A DNA stretch of 64,000 nt from Betaproteobacteria bacterium HGW-Betaproteobacteria-16. GTDB lineage: Bacteria > Pseudomonadota > Gammaproteobacteria > Burkholderiales > Burkholderiaceae_C. A program made the position numbers and the translations under genes. Below, one piece after another: positions 18,356 through 27,382 of this stretch. Every line of letters starts with the position of its first letter. Within the stretch, counting starts at the first letter, position 1. Location: the NCBI GenBank assembly GCA_002840835.1, contig PHCQ01000004.1, positions 81,664-145,663 of the forward strand. Direction: 5' to 3'. The notes below the pieces were generated by a model. It was given only the letters and a program-made list of their open reading frames with translations, was not told where the DNA came from and ran no database searches.

Positions 18356-18935
18356 CGCTTCGCTCCATTAATCAATCTAGCTTACCACCGCGCGCGTTTG
18401 TGTCTGCTTGGAGCTGCATTGCTTTCGTCCGCCCTTGTGCGCTCCATCGCTCGAAACAAGCCAGGCTCCTCAAGGCGTGCAAGCAAACGCACGACCATTT
18501 TCACAGCACACCACGCCGTCTGACTCCCTGTGCTGTCGATTTTGCGCCCATGTGAGAACTCTTAACGCTTTTCTCGCACAATGTGATCCACACTTGCGAG
18601 GAGGCCGTCATGATGAAGCGGCCGACAGCCACTCCACAAAGCTGACCATTCGGAGGACAGAAGAGGTGGTGGCCATCCGCATTACGTCGATGGCCGAACG
18701 CCGACGTTCCTTGTAGGAGCTGCTTCTTTATGCCACACTCGATGCGCCTGGACGACAACTTTTTTCTGCATTTGTAGAGGAAGGCAAGGCGCACCGCAGT
18801 GAACTCGGGTCCCGGCCATCCGTCGCAAATTGGCCCCCTGCCTGGTGTCTGGGGCTCCTGTAAAGCATGGCTGCCATGCACCTTCGTGATGACTCTGTTT
18901 TTTGCCTGCTGGTCTCTCACATGAACTGTTTCAAC
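18356..18935. other. 580-base divergent intergenic region of the glycan locus
   Basis: No convincing gene is seen on either strand; open frames here lack family features and overlap one another. The region is visibly less GC-rich than its neighbours. It must contain the promoters for the leftward export operon and the rightward modification genes. An imperfect inverted repeat, TGTGAGAA (18551-18558) and TTCTCGCACA (18571-18580), is a possible operator. Confidence 0.5.
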
Positions 18936-19844
18936 ATGCTCAAAAAATACCTGGCAGCGTGCCTTGTTGGTTTGGCCGTAAGCACCACGGCCATTGCCAA
19001 TGACAGGTTCAGCGTCTTCTACATTGGGCACAGCCTCATGAGCGATATCCCGGCCATGACCAGGACGCTGGTAGAAAGCGACCGAGGGTCGCGATTTTCG
19101 CTGCGCCAGCAGGAAATTCCCGGAGCGCCGCTGCGCTGGCAATGGGAGGCAAAGGACCGCAATGATCAGTTCGAGCCCCATTTCGGCGGCCGTTATGACA
19201 TTCACCTCAGTCAAGGCCAATTCGACACCCTGGTTTTGACCGACAGCGTTCCCCGTGGCGGCCCTGGCATGGAAGCAGAGACGGTCGACTATCTTGGTCG
19301 CATTGCCGACTTTGCCAGGCAACATCGGCCAGAAATCCGGATTTATTACTATTCGACCTGGCATTTTCTCACCAGTGGAACGCCCAACAATTCACCTTAT
19401 GACAAGGATGCGCCTAATCGAAATCTGAAGTGGCGCGAGCGAATTGATGCCGATGCCAAGATGTGGGAGAGAATCGTCAACAAGGTGAACGCCGCCAGGC
19501 CAGGCGCTCCGCCGATAAAGATCATTCCGGGAGGAACCGTTCTTGCCGCACTCTCCGACGCCATTGATGATGGCCAGCTCACAGAGTGGAAATCCATCCG
19601 GGACTTGTTTTCAGATGACATTCACACCAACCACTATGGCAAGTATGCGGTTGCTTTGGCCCACTATGCCGTGCTCACCGGAAAGAGCCCTGTGGGTCTC
19701 ACGTCCAACCTCAAAGACCTCTGGGGCAGGCCTTACTGGAATCACAAGACCTGGGATGGAAAAATCTATCCGCCAATGCACCCAGACACCGTGAAAAAAA
19801 TGCAAGAGATCGTCGCCAATACGATCTCCACTCAGCCCCGCTGA
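18936..19844 (+). CDS. Secreted SGNH-hydrolase-like protein (paralogue 1)
   Basis: A 302-residue protein with a signal peptide (MLKKYLAACLVGLAVSTTAIA). The block FYIGHSLMS near the mature N-terminus corresponds to SGNH block I, with His in place of Asp in GDSL, and DDIHTNHYGKY near residue 225 resembles the block V DxxH. It is therefore probably an esterase or acyl-handling enzyme in the periplasm, plausibly acting on acyl groups of the exopolysaccharide. A paralogue lies at 53467. The longer open frame starts at 18867; 18936 is chosen because it puts the signal peptide at the N-terminus. Confidence 0.7.
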   Translation: MLKKYLAACLVGLAVSTTAIANDRFSVFYIGHSLMSDIPAMTRTLVESDRGSRFSLRQQEIPGAPLRWQWEAKDRNDQFEPHFGGRYDIHLSQGQFDTLVLTDSVPRGGPGMEAETVDYLGRIADFARQHRPEIRIYYYSTWHFLTSGTPNNSPYDKDAPNRNLKWRERIDADAKMWERIVNKVNAARPGAPPIKIIPGGTVLAALSDAIDDGQLTEWKSIRDLFSDDIHTNHYGKYAVALAHYAVLTGKSPVGLTSNLKDLWGRPYWNHKTWDGKIYPPMHPDTVKKMQEIVANTISTQPR

Positions 19845-19914
19845 CACTCAAAACGCGACAATGCAGCGGCGCCTGTGAGGCCAGTCGCTCAACTCTTTGA
19901 TTCAATAAGTGCGA

Positions 19915-20913
19915 ATGACTGGAGCATCCCCATCCATGACATCCGCCCAGGCCAACACATCCCTCGGCGTGGTGGTGATTGGGAGGAATGAAGGCGAGCG
20001 GCTCAGGCGCTGTCTCGATTCCGTAAAAAATTCGGAGTCACAGATTGTCTACGTCGATTCCGGATCGACCGACAATTCAAGAGCGATGGCGGCGGAGATG
20101 GGCGCCAGCGTGGTCGAACTCGATATGGCCTCTCCCTTCACGGCAGCGAGAGCGCGCAACGAAGGGGTTTCTCGTCTCCTGGCCCTGCAGCCCGCCACCG
20201 AATACATTTTTTTCGTCGACGGCGATTGTGAAATCGCCCCCGGCTGGCTCCACGTCAGCACCCAGTATCTCCGAAACCATTCGGACTGCGCGGTGGTTTG
20301 CGGGCGTAGACGTGAGCGATTTCCGCAGCAAACCAAGTACAACCGCTTGTGCGACCAGGAATGGGACACTCCGATTGGCGAAGCCCTTCAATGTGGTGGT
20401 GATGCTGTCATGCGGACCCTTGCCTTTACTTCCGTGAATGGCTATCGGGGCACGATGATTGCGGGTGAAGAGCCAGAGCTTTGTTTGCGACTTCGACAAA
20501 AGGGCTGGTCTATTTACCGGCTGGATCACGAAATGACTTTGCACGATGCGGCGATCGAACGTTTCGGCCAATGGTGGAAACGCTCCATGAGGGCTGGCCA
20601 TGCATACGCGGAAGGCGCATGGCTACACGGGAGCCTCCCCGAACGTCATTGTGTTGCAGAGACACGGCGGGCACTTCTGTGGGGGGCGGGTATTCCTCTG
20701 ATGGTCACTGCATTGATGCTGATGTGGGGGCCCTGGTGGGTGATGCTGTTGAGCATCTACCCGCTCCAGCTCCTTCGCCTTTGGTGGAAAAACCGCTCTC
20801 TCCTCACGGCATGGTTCATGCTTGTTGGCAAGTTCGCCGAAACCCTGGGCATCCTGAAGTTTCATTGGACCAGGATCAAAGGTGGCGCCGCCCAGATCAT
20901 TGAATACAAGTAA
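19915..20913 (+). CDS. Glycosyltransferase family 2, membrane-anchored
   Basis: A 332-residue inverting GT-A enzyme. It shows the nucleotide-binding start LGVVVIGRNEGERLRRCLDSV, the YVDSGSTDNS loop, and the metal-binding VDGDCE motif near residue 105. The acceptor-side ED-like region is GEEPELCLRLRQKGW. Two hydrophobic C-terminal segments (IPLMVTALMLMWG, WWVMLLSIYPLQLL) anchor it to the inner membrane. A GTG at 19909 is an alternative start. It probably adds one sugar to the lipid-linked repeat. Confidence 0.88.
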   Translation: MTGASPSMTSAQANTSLGVVVIGRNEGERLRRCLDSVKNSESQIVYVDSGSTDNSRAMAAEMGASVVELDMASPFTAARARNEGVSRLLALQPATEYIFFVDGDCEIAPGWLHVSTQYLRNHSDCAVVCGRRRERFPQQTKYNRLCDQEWDTPIGEALQCGGDAVMRTLAFTSVNGYRGTMIAGEEPELCLRLRQKGWSIYRLDHEMTLHDAAIERFGQWWKRSMRAGHAYAEGAWLHGSLPERHCVAETRRALLWGAGIPLMVTALMLMWGPWWVMLLSIYPLQLLRLWWKNRSLLTAWFMLVGKFAETLGILKFHWTRIKGGAAQIIEYK

Positions 20914-20934
20914 TCAGCTAACAGAGGCTTTCAC

Positions 20935-21492
20935 TTGGCTCAAGGCATGATAGGCACTTGGTCTCCAGGCTTGGGGGACCCATCGATCGGAGGATGGCTC
21001 ACGGTGCTCCTGTATGCCGCCACCGCCGCTTCCATATGGATGTTGCTGAGGCGAATTGACTTCACGCGTCAGGAACCCGAGCGTTGGGTCTGGCGGGTTT
21101 TGCTCATCGGGTTGATCGCACTTGGAATCAACAAACAACTGGACGTACAGAGTGCGCTGACCGAGCTAGGGCGCATCGCCGCCCAGCGTCAAGGGTGGTA
21201 TGAGAGCCGCAGGCAAACTCAGCTGGCCTTCATAGCCGGTGCTGGCATTCTGGGCCTGACTTTCCTGACCGCCCTCATCTTTCTGGCATGGGGCTCCCAT
21301 CAGGCGACACTGTCTGCACTCATCGGGGGATTTGCGCTGCTGCTTTTTGTCATGATTCGGGCAGCGTCGTTTCATCAGGTTGATCGACTGTTGAACGCAG
21401 ATTTTGCAGGGCTCCGATACAACTGGATCATTGAAATGGGAGGATTGACATGGATACTTGCAAGCAGCATGCGGCGGTTCCGGAATTCCTGA
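20935..21492 (+). CDS. Hypothetical four-helix membrane protein
   Basis: A 185-residue protein of unknown function with about four or five hydrophobic helices and a conserved-looking central loop (GINKQLDVQSALTELGRIAAQRQGWYESRR). It lies between a GT2 gene and a polysaccharide deacetylase gene. The TTG at 20935 is a good start: GAGG at 20924-20927 stands 7 bases upstream, whereas the first ATG (20947) has no properly spaced site. Its location suggests a role in the glycan pathway, but no activity can be named. Confidence 0.7.
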   Translation: MAQGMIGTWSPGLGDPSIGGWLTVLLYAATAASIWMLLRRIDFTRQEPERWVWRVLLIGLIALGINKQLDVQSALTELGRIAAQRQGWYESRRQTQLAFIAGAGILGLTFLTALIFLAWGSHQATLSALIGGFALLLFVMIRAASFHQVDRLLNADFAGLRYNWIIEMGGLTWILASSMRRFRNS

Positions 21493-21522
21493 TGTATTCC
21501 ACACAGGTGCACGGAGCCGCCA

Positions 21523-22545
21523 TTGAAGAAAGCTAAGCACCTCGTACGCGATGCGGCCGCAGAGATCCTTCTTGCCAGTCGCATCACACACCCCGCTGTT
21601 CGCGCGCGAGACAAACTCACCATCGTGACCTTCCACCGCGTATTGCCCGCGACGATTCTGGGCCAATACCCGCTGCCCGGCATCGCCGTGACACCCGAGG
21701 AACTCAAGCGGTTCCTGGAGGTTTTCCAAGACTATTATTCGGTAGGGAGCCTGCTCGAAAGTGCAAGACTGCACCAGTCGGGGGAACGTCCTGAAAGGCC
21801 GCCATTGGCGGTCACTTTCGACGACGGGCAACTTGACAACTATCTCTTTGCGCTGCCTGTGCTGAATGCGTTGAACGTTCATGCAAGCTTTTTCGTGGTG
21901 ACGGACGCCATCGAGAGCAATGAAGTCCTGTGGCACGACAGAATCGCCTATGCCGTGCAGAAGCTCCGGCAGCGCAGCGAATCCGAACTTCGCATCTGGC
22001 TTGCCGACTGGGGGGTATCGGGCGATGCAGCCGACCCTGTGAACGCCGCAGTGGCCGCCGCCAAATTGCTCGATCCTGGTGAGCGGAACCGGCGCCTGGA
22101 GCGACTCGAAAAAATCGTTGGCGCTCACATGCGTCCAGATTGGGACGGGATGATGTCCTGGGAACAACTTCGGGAAATGCAATCGGGCGGGCATGAAATC
22201 GGCTCGCACAGCACCAGCCATCCCATTCTGCCGCTGGTCTCTGATCAAGAGCTTCATCAGGAAATCGATCATTCCCGGCGTCTGCTCGAAGCGCAACTGG
22301 ATCACGAAGTGCGGTCATTCTGCTATCCGAACGGCGACTATGATCAGCGAGTCATCGCGTCCGTGCAGCAGGCAGGCTACGAGTTCGCTGTGACCACACG
22401 CTATGGCATCAACTCTCAAAACAGCGATCCATTCAGCCTTCGGCGCGTCGATCTGCAAAGTGGGTATGGAATAAATGCCGCCGGCACATTCAGATCGAGT
22501 GGACTCCTTCTTCGCATGTCGGGCCTGCTGCCCGGCATGGCCTAG
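21523..22545 (+). CDS. Polysaccharide deacetylase (NodB-fold) family protein
   Basis: A 340-residue carbohydrate esterase family 4-like protein that would remove N- or O-acetyl groups from glycan. Visible motifs are TFDDGQLDNY near residue 100 (catalytic Asp pair), EIGSHSTSHP near 226 (metal His pair) and FCYPNGDYD near 267. There is no obvious signal peptide, so it may act on lipid-linked intermediates in the cytoplasm. No in-frame ATG lies nearby upstream; a TTG at 21523 has GGAG at 21513-21516, 6 bases before it. Confidence 0.87.
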   Translation: MKKAKHLVRDAAAEILLASRITHPAVRARDKLTIVTFHRVLPATILGQYPLPGIAVTPEELKRFLEVFQDYYSVGSLLESARLHQSGERPERPPLAVTFDDGQLDNYLFALPVLNALNVHASFFVVTDAIESNEVLWHDRIAYAVQKLRQRSESELRIWLADWGVSGDAADPVNAAVAAAKLLDPGERNRRLERLEKIVGAHMRPDWDGMMSWEQLREMQSGGHEIGSHSTSHPILPLVSDQELHQEIDHSRRLLEAQLDHEVRSFCYPNGDYDQRVIASVQQAGYEFAVTTRYGINSQNSDPFSLRRVDLQSGYGINAAGTFRSSGLLLRMSGLLPGMA

Positions 22546-22563
22546 CCAACAAGCCGCCGGAGA

Positions 22564-23475
22564 ATGGGCAGAATGAAGGACGAAATTTCGTACGTATTGA
22601 TTTCCCCTTGCCGCAACGAATCCCGCTACATGCGCGAGACGTTGGACTCGGTGCTTGCCCAGTCGGTGCTGCCAACGAAATGGGTCATCGTCGATGATGG
22701 ATCGACGGATGCCACTCCCGACATCCTGCAGGAATACGCAGCCCAACACACCTGGATCCAGATCGTCACAAGAAAGGATCGAGGGCATCGGGCCGTGGGA
22801 CCGGGCGTTGTTGATGCTTTCTATGCTGGCTATGAGGCAATCGAACCCTCCGACTACACATTCCTGTGCAAGCTGGACCTTGACCTGCGACTCCCACCCA
22901 GGTATTTCGAGATACTGATCGAGCGCATGCTGGCCAACGACCGCCTGGCCACTTGCAGCGGGAAGGCCTATGTCAAGCAGCATGACCAGCTCGAACCCGA
23001 GCGGCACGGAGACGACACCTCGCTCGGCATGACGAAGTTCTACCGCACAACGTGCTTTCAGGCCATCGGCGGCTTTGTACGGGAAGTGATGTGGGACGGC
23101 ATCGACAACCACCTCTGCCGCATGCGGGGCTGGATCGCATGCAGCTGGGATGAGCCGGAACTGCGATTCATCCACCTGAGGCCCATGGGCTCCAGTCAGG
23201 ACAGCATCTACGTGGGCCGGATGCGGCATGGGTACGGCCAGTATTTCATGGGCACAGGACTTCTGTTCATGACCGCGAGCGCCTTGTCCCGCATCACCCA
23301 GAAACCCTACGTCATTGGCAGTGCCGCCATGCTGTGGGGATGGATCAAGGCGGCGATTCAAAGAAAGCCCCGGTACGAAAACCCCGCGTTCAGGCGCTTT
23401 CTCAGGCAGTACCAGATGCGCAGCTTGTTGCTTGGAAAAGAAAAGGCGCTGCAATCCATGGAACGGAGCCACTGA
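22564..23475 (+). CDS. Glycosyltransferase family 2
   Basis: A 303-residue GT-A enzyme with YVLISPCRNESRYMRETLDSV, the VDDGSTDATPDIL loop, and the metal-binding DLDL motif in CKLDLDLRLP near residue 105. It has no strong transmembrane segment, so it is probably peripheral on the cytoplasmic face. ATGs at 22564 and 22573 are both possible starts. Its stop overlaps the next gene's ATG by one base (TGATG), coupling it to the asparagine-synthase-like gene. Confidence 0.88.
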   Translation: MGRMKDEISYVLISPCRNESRYMRETLDSVLAQSVLPTKWVIVDDGSTDATPDILQEYAAQHTWIQIVTRKDRGHRAVGPGVVDAFYAGYEAIEPSDYTFLCKLDLDLRLPPRYFEILIERMLANDRLATCSGKAYVKQHDQLEPERHGDDTSLGMTKFYRTTCFQAIGGFVREVMWDGIDNHLCRMRGWIACSWDEPELRFIHLRPMGSSQDSIYVGRMRHGYGQYFMGTGLLFMTASALSRITQKPYVIGSAAMLWGWIKAAIQRKPRYENPAFRRFLRQYQMRSLLLGKEKALQSMERSH

Positions 23476-25418
23476 TGTGCGGCATCGCTGGAATCATCGG
23501 CGCCCAAACGGATGCGAACCGGGCCGCCCTGCGCCGCATGACCGATGCCATGCGTCTGCGTGGGCCGGACGCAGAAGGGTTCTGGGAATCGCCCGCTGAC
23601 CCGGCCGGACACGCCGTCATGTTCGGCCATCGGAGATTGTCGATACTGGATCTCTCGGACCACGGTGCCCAGCCGATGGTCCACCCTGCATCCGGGAACG
23701 CCATCGTCCTCAATGGCGAAATCTACAACTTCCAGACGCTTCGCGCCGAACTCGGCCACGAAGCGGACACCCTGCAATCGTCGGGCGATACGGCGGTCCT
23801 GCTGGAGGGTTTGTCCACCCAGTCGGAGCGGGCGCTTCCCACTCTGCGTGGCATGTTCGCGTTCGCCTTCTGGAACAAGTCCACCGGAGAGTTGCTGGTC
23901 GCGCGCGATGCCATGGGCATCAAGCCCCTGTACTTTGCGACGAACCCCTCGGGTGCCGATGACTGGACTTTCGCTTTCGCATCGGAAGTGCGGGCGCTGT
24001 TGGCTGCGAAGCTGCTTCGGAATCCCAAACTCAATCCCATGGCGGTGGGCTCGGTTTTGTCGAACGGCTACACCGTGGCACCCGAAACCGCCGTACGGGG
24101 TATCGAGTCGTTGCTGCCCGGCGAGGCCATGTGGTTGGACAGCCAGGGGCGCGTGATCCGAAGGTTCAGCTACTGGCGCCATCCCGATGGTCGCAACGGG
24201 AAGGTTGCCACGCAAGAAGAGGTCGAGAATGCGCTGACCGAATCGGTTCGGGCGCACATGATCAGTGATGTCCCCTTGGGCATTTTCCTGTCGGGTGGTA
24301 TCGATTCTTCAGCCGTCGCGAACCTGGCAAAACGGGCTGGCGCTGCAGAAATCAACTCCTTCACACTCACGTTTGAAGAAGCGGACAGCAACGAAGCGGT
24401 CTTTGCCAGGCAGGTTGCCGATGCCATCGGCACCAGGCATCAGGAAATCCTGCTGACGGAGCAATCGTTTCTGGACCATTTGGAGACGGCACTGGACAGC
24501 CTGGACCAACCCAGTTTCGATGGCCTGAATTCGTACTTCATGTCGCGGGCGGTGCGCGATGCCGGCTTCAAGGTGGCGCTGGTGGGCACGGGTGGTGACG
24601 AGTTGTTCGGCGGCTATCAGTCTTTCTCCGATCTCCCCAGGCTACAAGCCGGCCTGGGATTTTTGCGTGCGATTCCCGGTGCACCGACGAGGCTTGCGGC
24701 GCAAATGGCTCGCGCTCTTTTCGGCCGTGCGAGCAATGGATACCCGCCTCAGACCCGGTGGGCCAAGCTTCCCTCCATGATCGAGCACGGTGAATCGTTG
24801 CTCTCGCTTTACCAGATTGCCTATTCGCTGTTTCTGCCGGACACCCAGCGTTCGTTGATCCACTCGGACATCCGATCAGCTGTGCTTCCGGACGGGCTTC
24901 CCAGCGGCCGGCGCGACGCCTTGATCGCAGATTTGGAGGGACGATCGGCGCTGGACACGATCAGCGTGCTGGAACATCGCATGTTCCTGGGCGAGCGCCT
25001 GTTGCGTGACACAGATGCGGCCAGCATGGCCGCGTCGCTGGAAACCCGGCTTCCCTTTGTCGACACGGAACTGCTTTCGGTGATCAGCCGGATGGAGCCG
25101 GGCGCGCGATTCCAACCGGTGAAGGCCAAGCTTGCCTTGAGGCGGGCAGGCCTCAAGGGGCTGGATCCCCAAATGTTCGACCGCCCCAAATCCGGTTTTG
25201 AGCTTCCCTTCAATCGATGGCTCAAGAGTTCGCTAGGGGAAGAGATCGGCAGCACCCTGCTGGATGCCCCCTTGGTGGCTTCGGCCGGATTGCAGCCTGA
25301 AGCTGTAGCCCACTTGTGGCGGGCTTTCACCGCTGGCGCCAAAGGTCTGTACTGGACCCGCATCTGGGCCTTGTATTCACTGATTCGCTGGGTGCGCGTC
25401 AACCGAGTCACCTTGTAA
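23475..25418 (+). CDS. Asparagine synthase (glutamine-hydrolysing) family protein
   Basis: A 647-residue two-domain amidotransferase. Cys2 in MCGIAGIIG is the N-terminal glutaminase nucleophile, and the AsnB synthetase domain has the pyrophosphate loop SGGIDSS at residues 273-279. Homologues inside surface-glycan clusters often amidate uronic acids instead of making free asparagine, which is my preferred reading here. A longer frame starts at 23334, but only the ATG at 23475 exposes Cys2. It is coupled to the GT2 upstream and the GT4 follows 3 bases later. Confidence 0.93.
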   Translation: MCGIAGIIGAQTDANRAALRRMTDAMRLRGPDAEGFWESPADPAGHAVMFGHRRLSILDLSDHGAQPMVHPASGNAIVLNGEIYNFQTLRAELGHEADTLQSSGDTAVLLEGLSTQSERALPTLRGMFAFAFWNKSTGELLVARDAMGIKPLYFATNPSGADDWTFAFASEVRALLAAKLLRNPKLNPMAVGSVLSNGYTVAPETAVRGIESLLPGEAMWLDSQGRVIRRFSYWRHPDGRNGKVATQEEVENALTESVRAHMISDVPLGIFLSGGIDSSAVANLAKRAGAAEINSFTLTFEEADSNEAVFARQVADAIGTRHQEILLTEQSFLDHLETALDSLDQPSFDGLNSYFMSRAVRDAGFKVALVGTGGDELFGGYQSFSDLPRLQAGLGFLRAIPGAPTRLAAQMARALFGRASNGYPPQTRWAKLPSMIEHGESLLSLYQIAYSLFLPDTQRSLIHSDIRSAVLPDGLPSGRRDALIADLEGRSALDTISVLEHRMFLGERLLRDTDAASMAASLETRLPFVDTELLSVISRMEPGARFQPVKAKLALRRAGLKGLDPQMFDRPKSGFELPFNRWLKSSLGEEIGSTLLDAPLVASAGLQPEAVAHLWRAFTAGAKGLYWTRIWALYSLIRWVRVNRVTL

Positions 25419-25421
25419 ACC

Positions 25422-26675
25422 ATGCCTCATCCCCAAGTCGGCTATGTGCTGAGCGAATACCCAAAAGTCAGTCACACATTCATTCGCAGGGAAATTCTTG
25501 CGCTGGAAGGCGCGGGCGTTCAGGTAGAGCGCTTCGCGATCAGGGGATGGAATGAGGACTTGCCCGATCCAACAGACCAGGCCGAGGCCACGCGCACACG
25601 CTATGTCCTTGCCAGCGGTTTCATGTCGCTGCTGGGTGCGATGCTGGGGTCGCTTCTCCGATCGCCTCTGAGGACCTGGCGCACGTTCTGGCTTGCCACG
25701 CGAATGGGTTGGCGAGGTGATCGCCCCATATTCGTGCACTGGATCTATGTGCTGGAGGCGGCCCTGATCTCGAAATGGGTACGGGAACGAGAGGTCACCC
25801 ATCTGCATGCCCACTTCGGAAGCAACCCGGCCGAAGTCGCCATGCTCGCCGCTGAACTGAGCGGCATCACCTACAGCTTCACGGCCCACGGCACGGTGGA
25901 AACGGACGGTGCCATCGCCATCAAGCTCCCGGAGAAGATTCGCCGCGCCGCGTTCGTGGTGGCCGTCAGCGAGTATGGCAGGGCCCAGATGATGCGCTGG
26001 ATCCCTTTCGAAGACTGGAAGAAGATTCACGTCGTCCACTGCGGCATCGGTGCCGACTTTCTGGAACATGAACACACTGATGTCCCCGACGTCGATCAGT
26101 TTGTCGCAGTGGGGCGGCTGTCGGGCGAAAAGGGACACCTCATCCTGGTCGAATCGCTGGCCCGCTTGGTGTCGCAGGGCCAGACCTGCCGGCTGGTGAT
26201 TGCCGGAGATGGACCGCTGCGCTCAGCCATCCTGAAACGCTGCCGTGAGCTGGACGTGGAGCGTTTCGTGACGATCACCGGATGGCTTTCCGGCGAGGAG
26301 ATACGAGGCTGGTTGCTCAGGTCGCGCGGCTTGATTCTTCCCAGCTTTGCGGAAGGCCTCCCCGTGGTGATCATGGAATCCCTTGCACTCGGACGACCTG
26401 TGATCGCCAGTTGGGTGTCAGGGGTACCGGAACTGGTCAAAGACGGGCAGACTGGCTGGCTGGTACCTGCAGGCGACGTCCCGTCGCTTGCAGAGGCCAT
26501 GGGCGCATGCCTGCGATCCACGCCGGAACAACTGGCGGCGATGGCGAACGCGGGAAAAACCGCCGTGCGCAAAGCCCACGATGCCAAGATCGAGTCGCAA
26601 AAGCTGGTGGCTTTGTTCCGGTCAATCGGCGACACGCCAGACGCTGCAGTCCCTTCGGTACGAGATCCGTTGTAA
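25422..26675 (+). CDS. Glycosyltransferase family 4, exopolysaccharide type
   Basis: A 417-residue retaining GT-B enzyme. The N-terminal domain begins VGYVLSEYPKVSHTFIRREI, typical of the WcaL/AmsK group. The C-terminal domain has FVAVGRLSGEKG near residue 227 and the nucleotide-sugar-binding E-x7-E pair, Glu311 and Glu319, in EGLPVVIMES. It should add a sugar to the growing repeat on the cytoplasmic face. It is tightly packed behind the asparagine-synthase-like gene. Confidence 0.9.
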   Translation: MPHPQVGYVLSEYPKVSHTFIRREILALEGAGVQVERFAIRGWNEDLPDPTDQAEATRTRYVLASGFMSLLGAMLGSLLRSPLRTWRTFWLATRMGWRGDRPIFVHWIYVLEAALISKWVREREVTHLHAHFGSNPAEVAMLAAELSGITYSFTAHGTVETDGAIAIKLPEKIRRAAFVVAVSEYGRAQMMRWIPFEDWKKIHVVHCGIGADFLEHEHTDVPDVDQFVAVGRLSGEKGHLILVESLARLVSQGQTCRLVIAGDGPLRSAILKRCRELDVERFVTITGWLSGEEIRGWLLRSRGLILPSFAEGLPVVIMESLALGRPVIASWVSGVPELVKDGQTGWLVPAGDVPSLAEAMGACLRSTPEQLAAMANAGKTAVRKAHDAKIESQKLVALFRSIGDTPDAAVPSVRDPL

Positions 26676-26724
26676 CGCGCAACCAGCTTCCCATGTCCAC
26701 TGTATTCAATCGACACTCACCAAC

Positions 26725-27309
26725 ATGAAGCCCTATGACGGCGAAACGGTAAAACAATGGGCTGGGGACAGCCATTTCCGCGCGTGGCGTGCCGATCTGG
26801 CACGCTTCAAGCAGCAGGGCTACAACGGATGGGGTTCGGAGGGCTTCTGGGCGCTGAGCATCTATCGACTGCAGCGATCACTGCTCTCCAGGAAGCCGCG
26901 ACTGCTCTGGCTTGCCATTCGAATCCCGGTTGCGCTGCTCAAGAAGCTGCTGACCGTTGTGACCCACATCAATCTGTGTCCTGAGGCCGAAATCGGACCT
27001 GGTCTTTTCATTCCGCATGTGGGGCCAATACAGGTATTTCCGTGGGCAAAGATTGGGGCCGACTGCTCCATCCATCAGGTATGCACCATCGGCGCAGGCT
27101 CCCGACCTGGGGGCCCGGTCATAGGTGATCACGTGATGATCGGATGCCACACTTGCATCCTTGGCCCGGTATCAGTGGGAGATGGCGCCGTGATCGGGGC
27201 CGGTGCGGTGGTCGTCACCGATGTGCCCCCAGGCTGTACTGCCACGGGCGTGCCAGCCAAGTGGCGGGGCGAATCGATGACAAACGTTGGCCATGGAACC
27301 CCACACTGA
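26725..27309 (+). CDS. Serine-acetyltransferase-like hexapeptide (LbH) acyltransferase
   Basis: A 194-residue left-handed beta-helix transferase. The helical N-terminus is followed by hexapeptide repeats (INLCPEAEIGPGLFIPHVG, IGADCSIHQVCTIGAG, IGDHVMIGCHTCILG, VGDGAVIGAGAVV) and the end VTDVPPGCTATGVPAKW. It resembles the catalytic half of CysE but is shorter. Inside a glycan locus it more probably O-acetylates a sugar, opposing the deacetylase at 21523, than makes O-acetylserine. The ATG at 26725 is chosen from a longer frame overlapping the GT4 gene. Confidence 0.85.
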   Translation: MKPYDGETVKQWAGDSHFRAWRADLARFKQQGYNGWGSEGFWALSIYRLQRSLLSRKPRLLWLAIRIPVALLKKLLTVVTHINLCPEAEIGPGLFIPHVGPIQVFPWAKIGADCSIHQVCTIGAGSRPGGPVIGDHVMIGCHTCILGPVSVGDGAVIGAGAVVVTDVPPGCTATGVPAKWRGESMTNVGHGTPH

Positions 27310-27382
27310 CACCGTGCAAGAGTGCATCACGCGCAGGCTTGAAGGCCAAGCCCCGGTCATCACAAGGGGTTGACCCACCAGT

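Noticed and set aside
18551..18592. CRP-like site (TGTGA near 18551 and 18582)
   Set aside because: No properly spaced TCACA half-site follows; only a loose inverted repeat remains, noted in the intergenic entry.
18501..19364. 287-codon minus-strand frame opposite the SGNH-like gene
   Set aside because: It has no family features and lies mostly antisense to a gene with a signal peptide and recognisable motifs.
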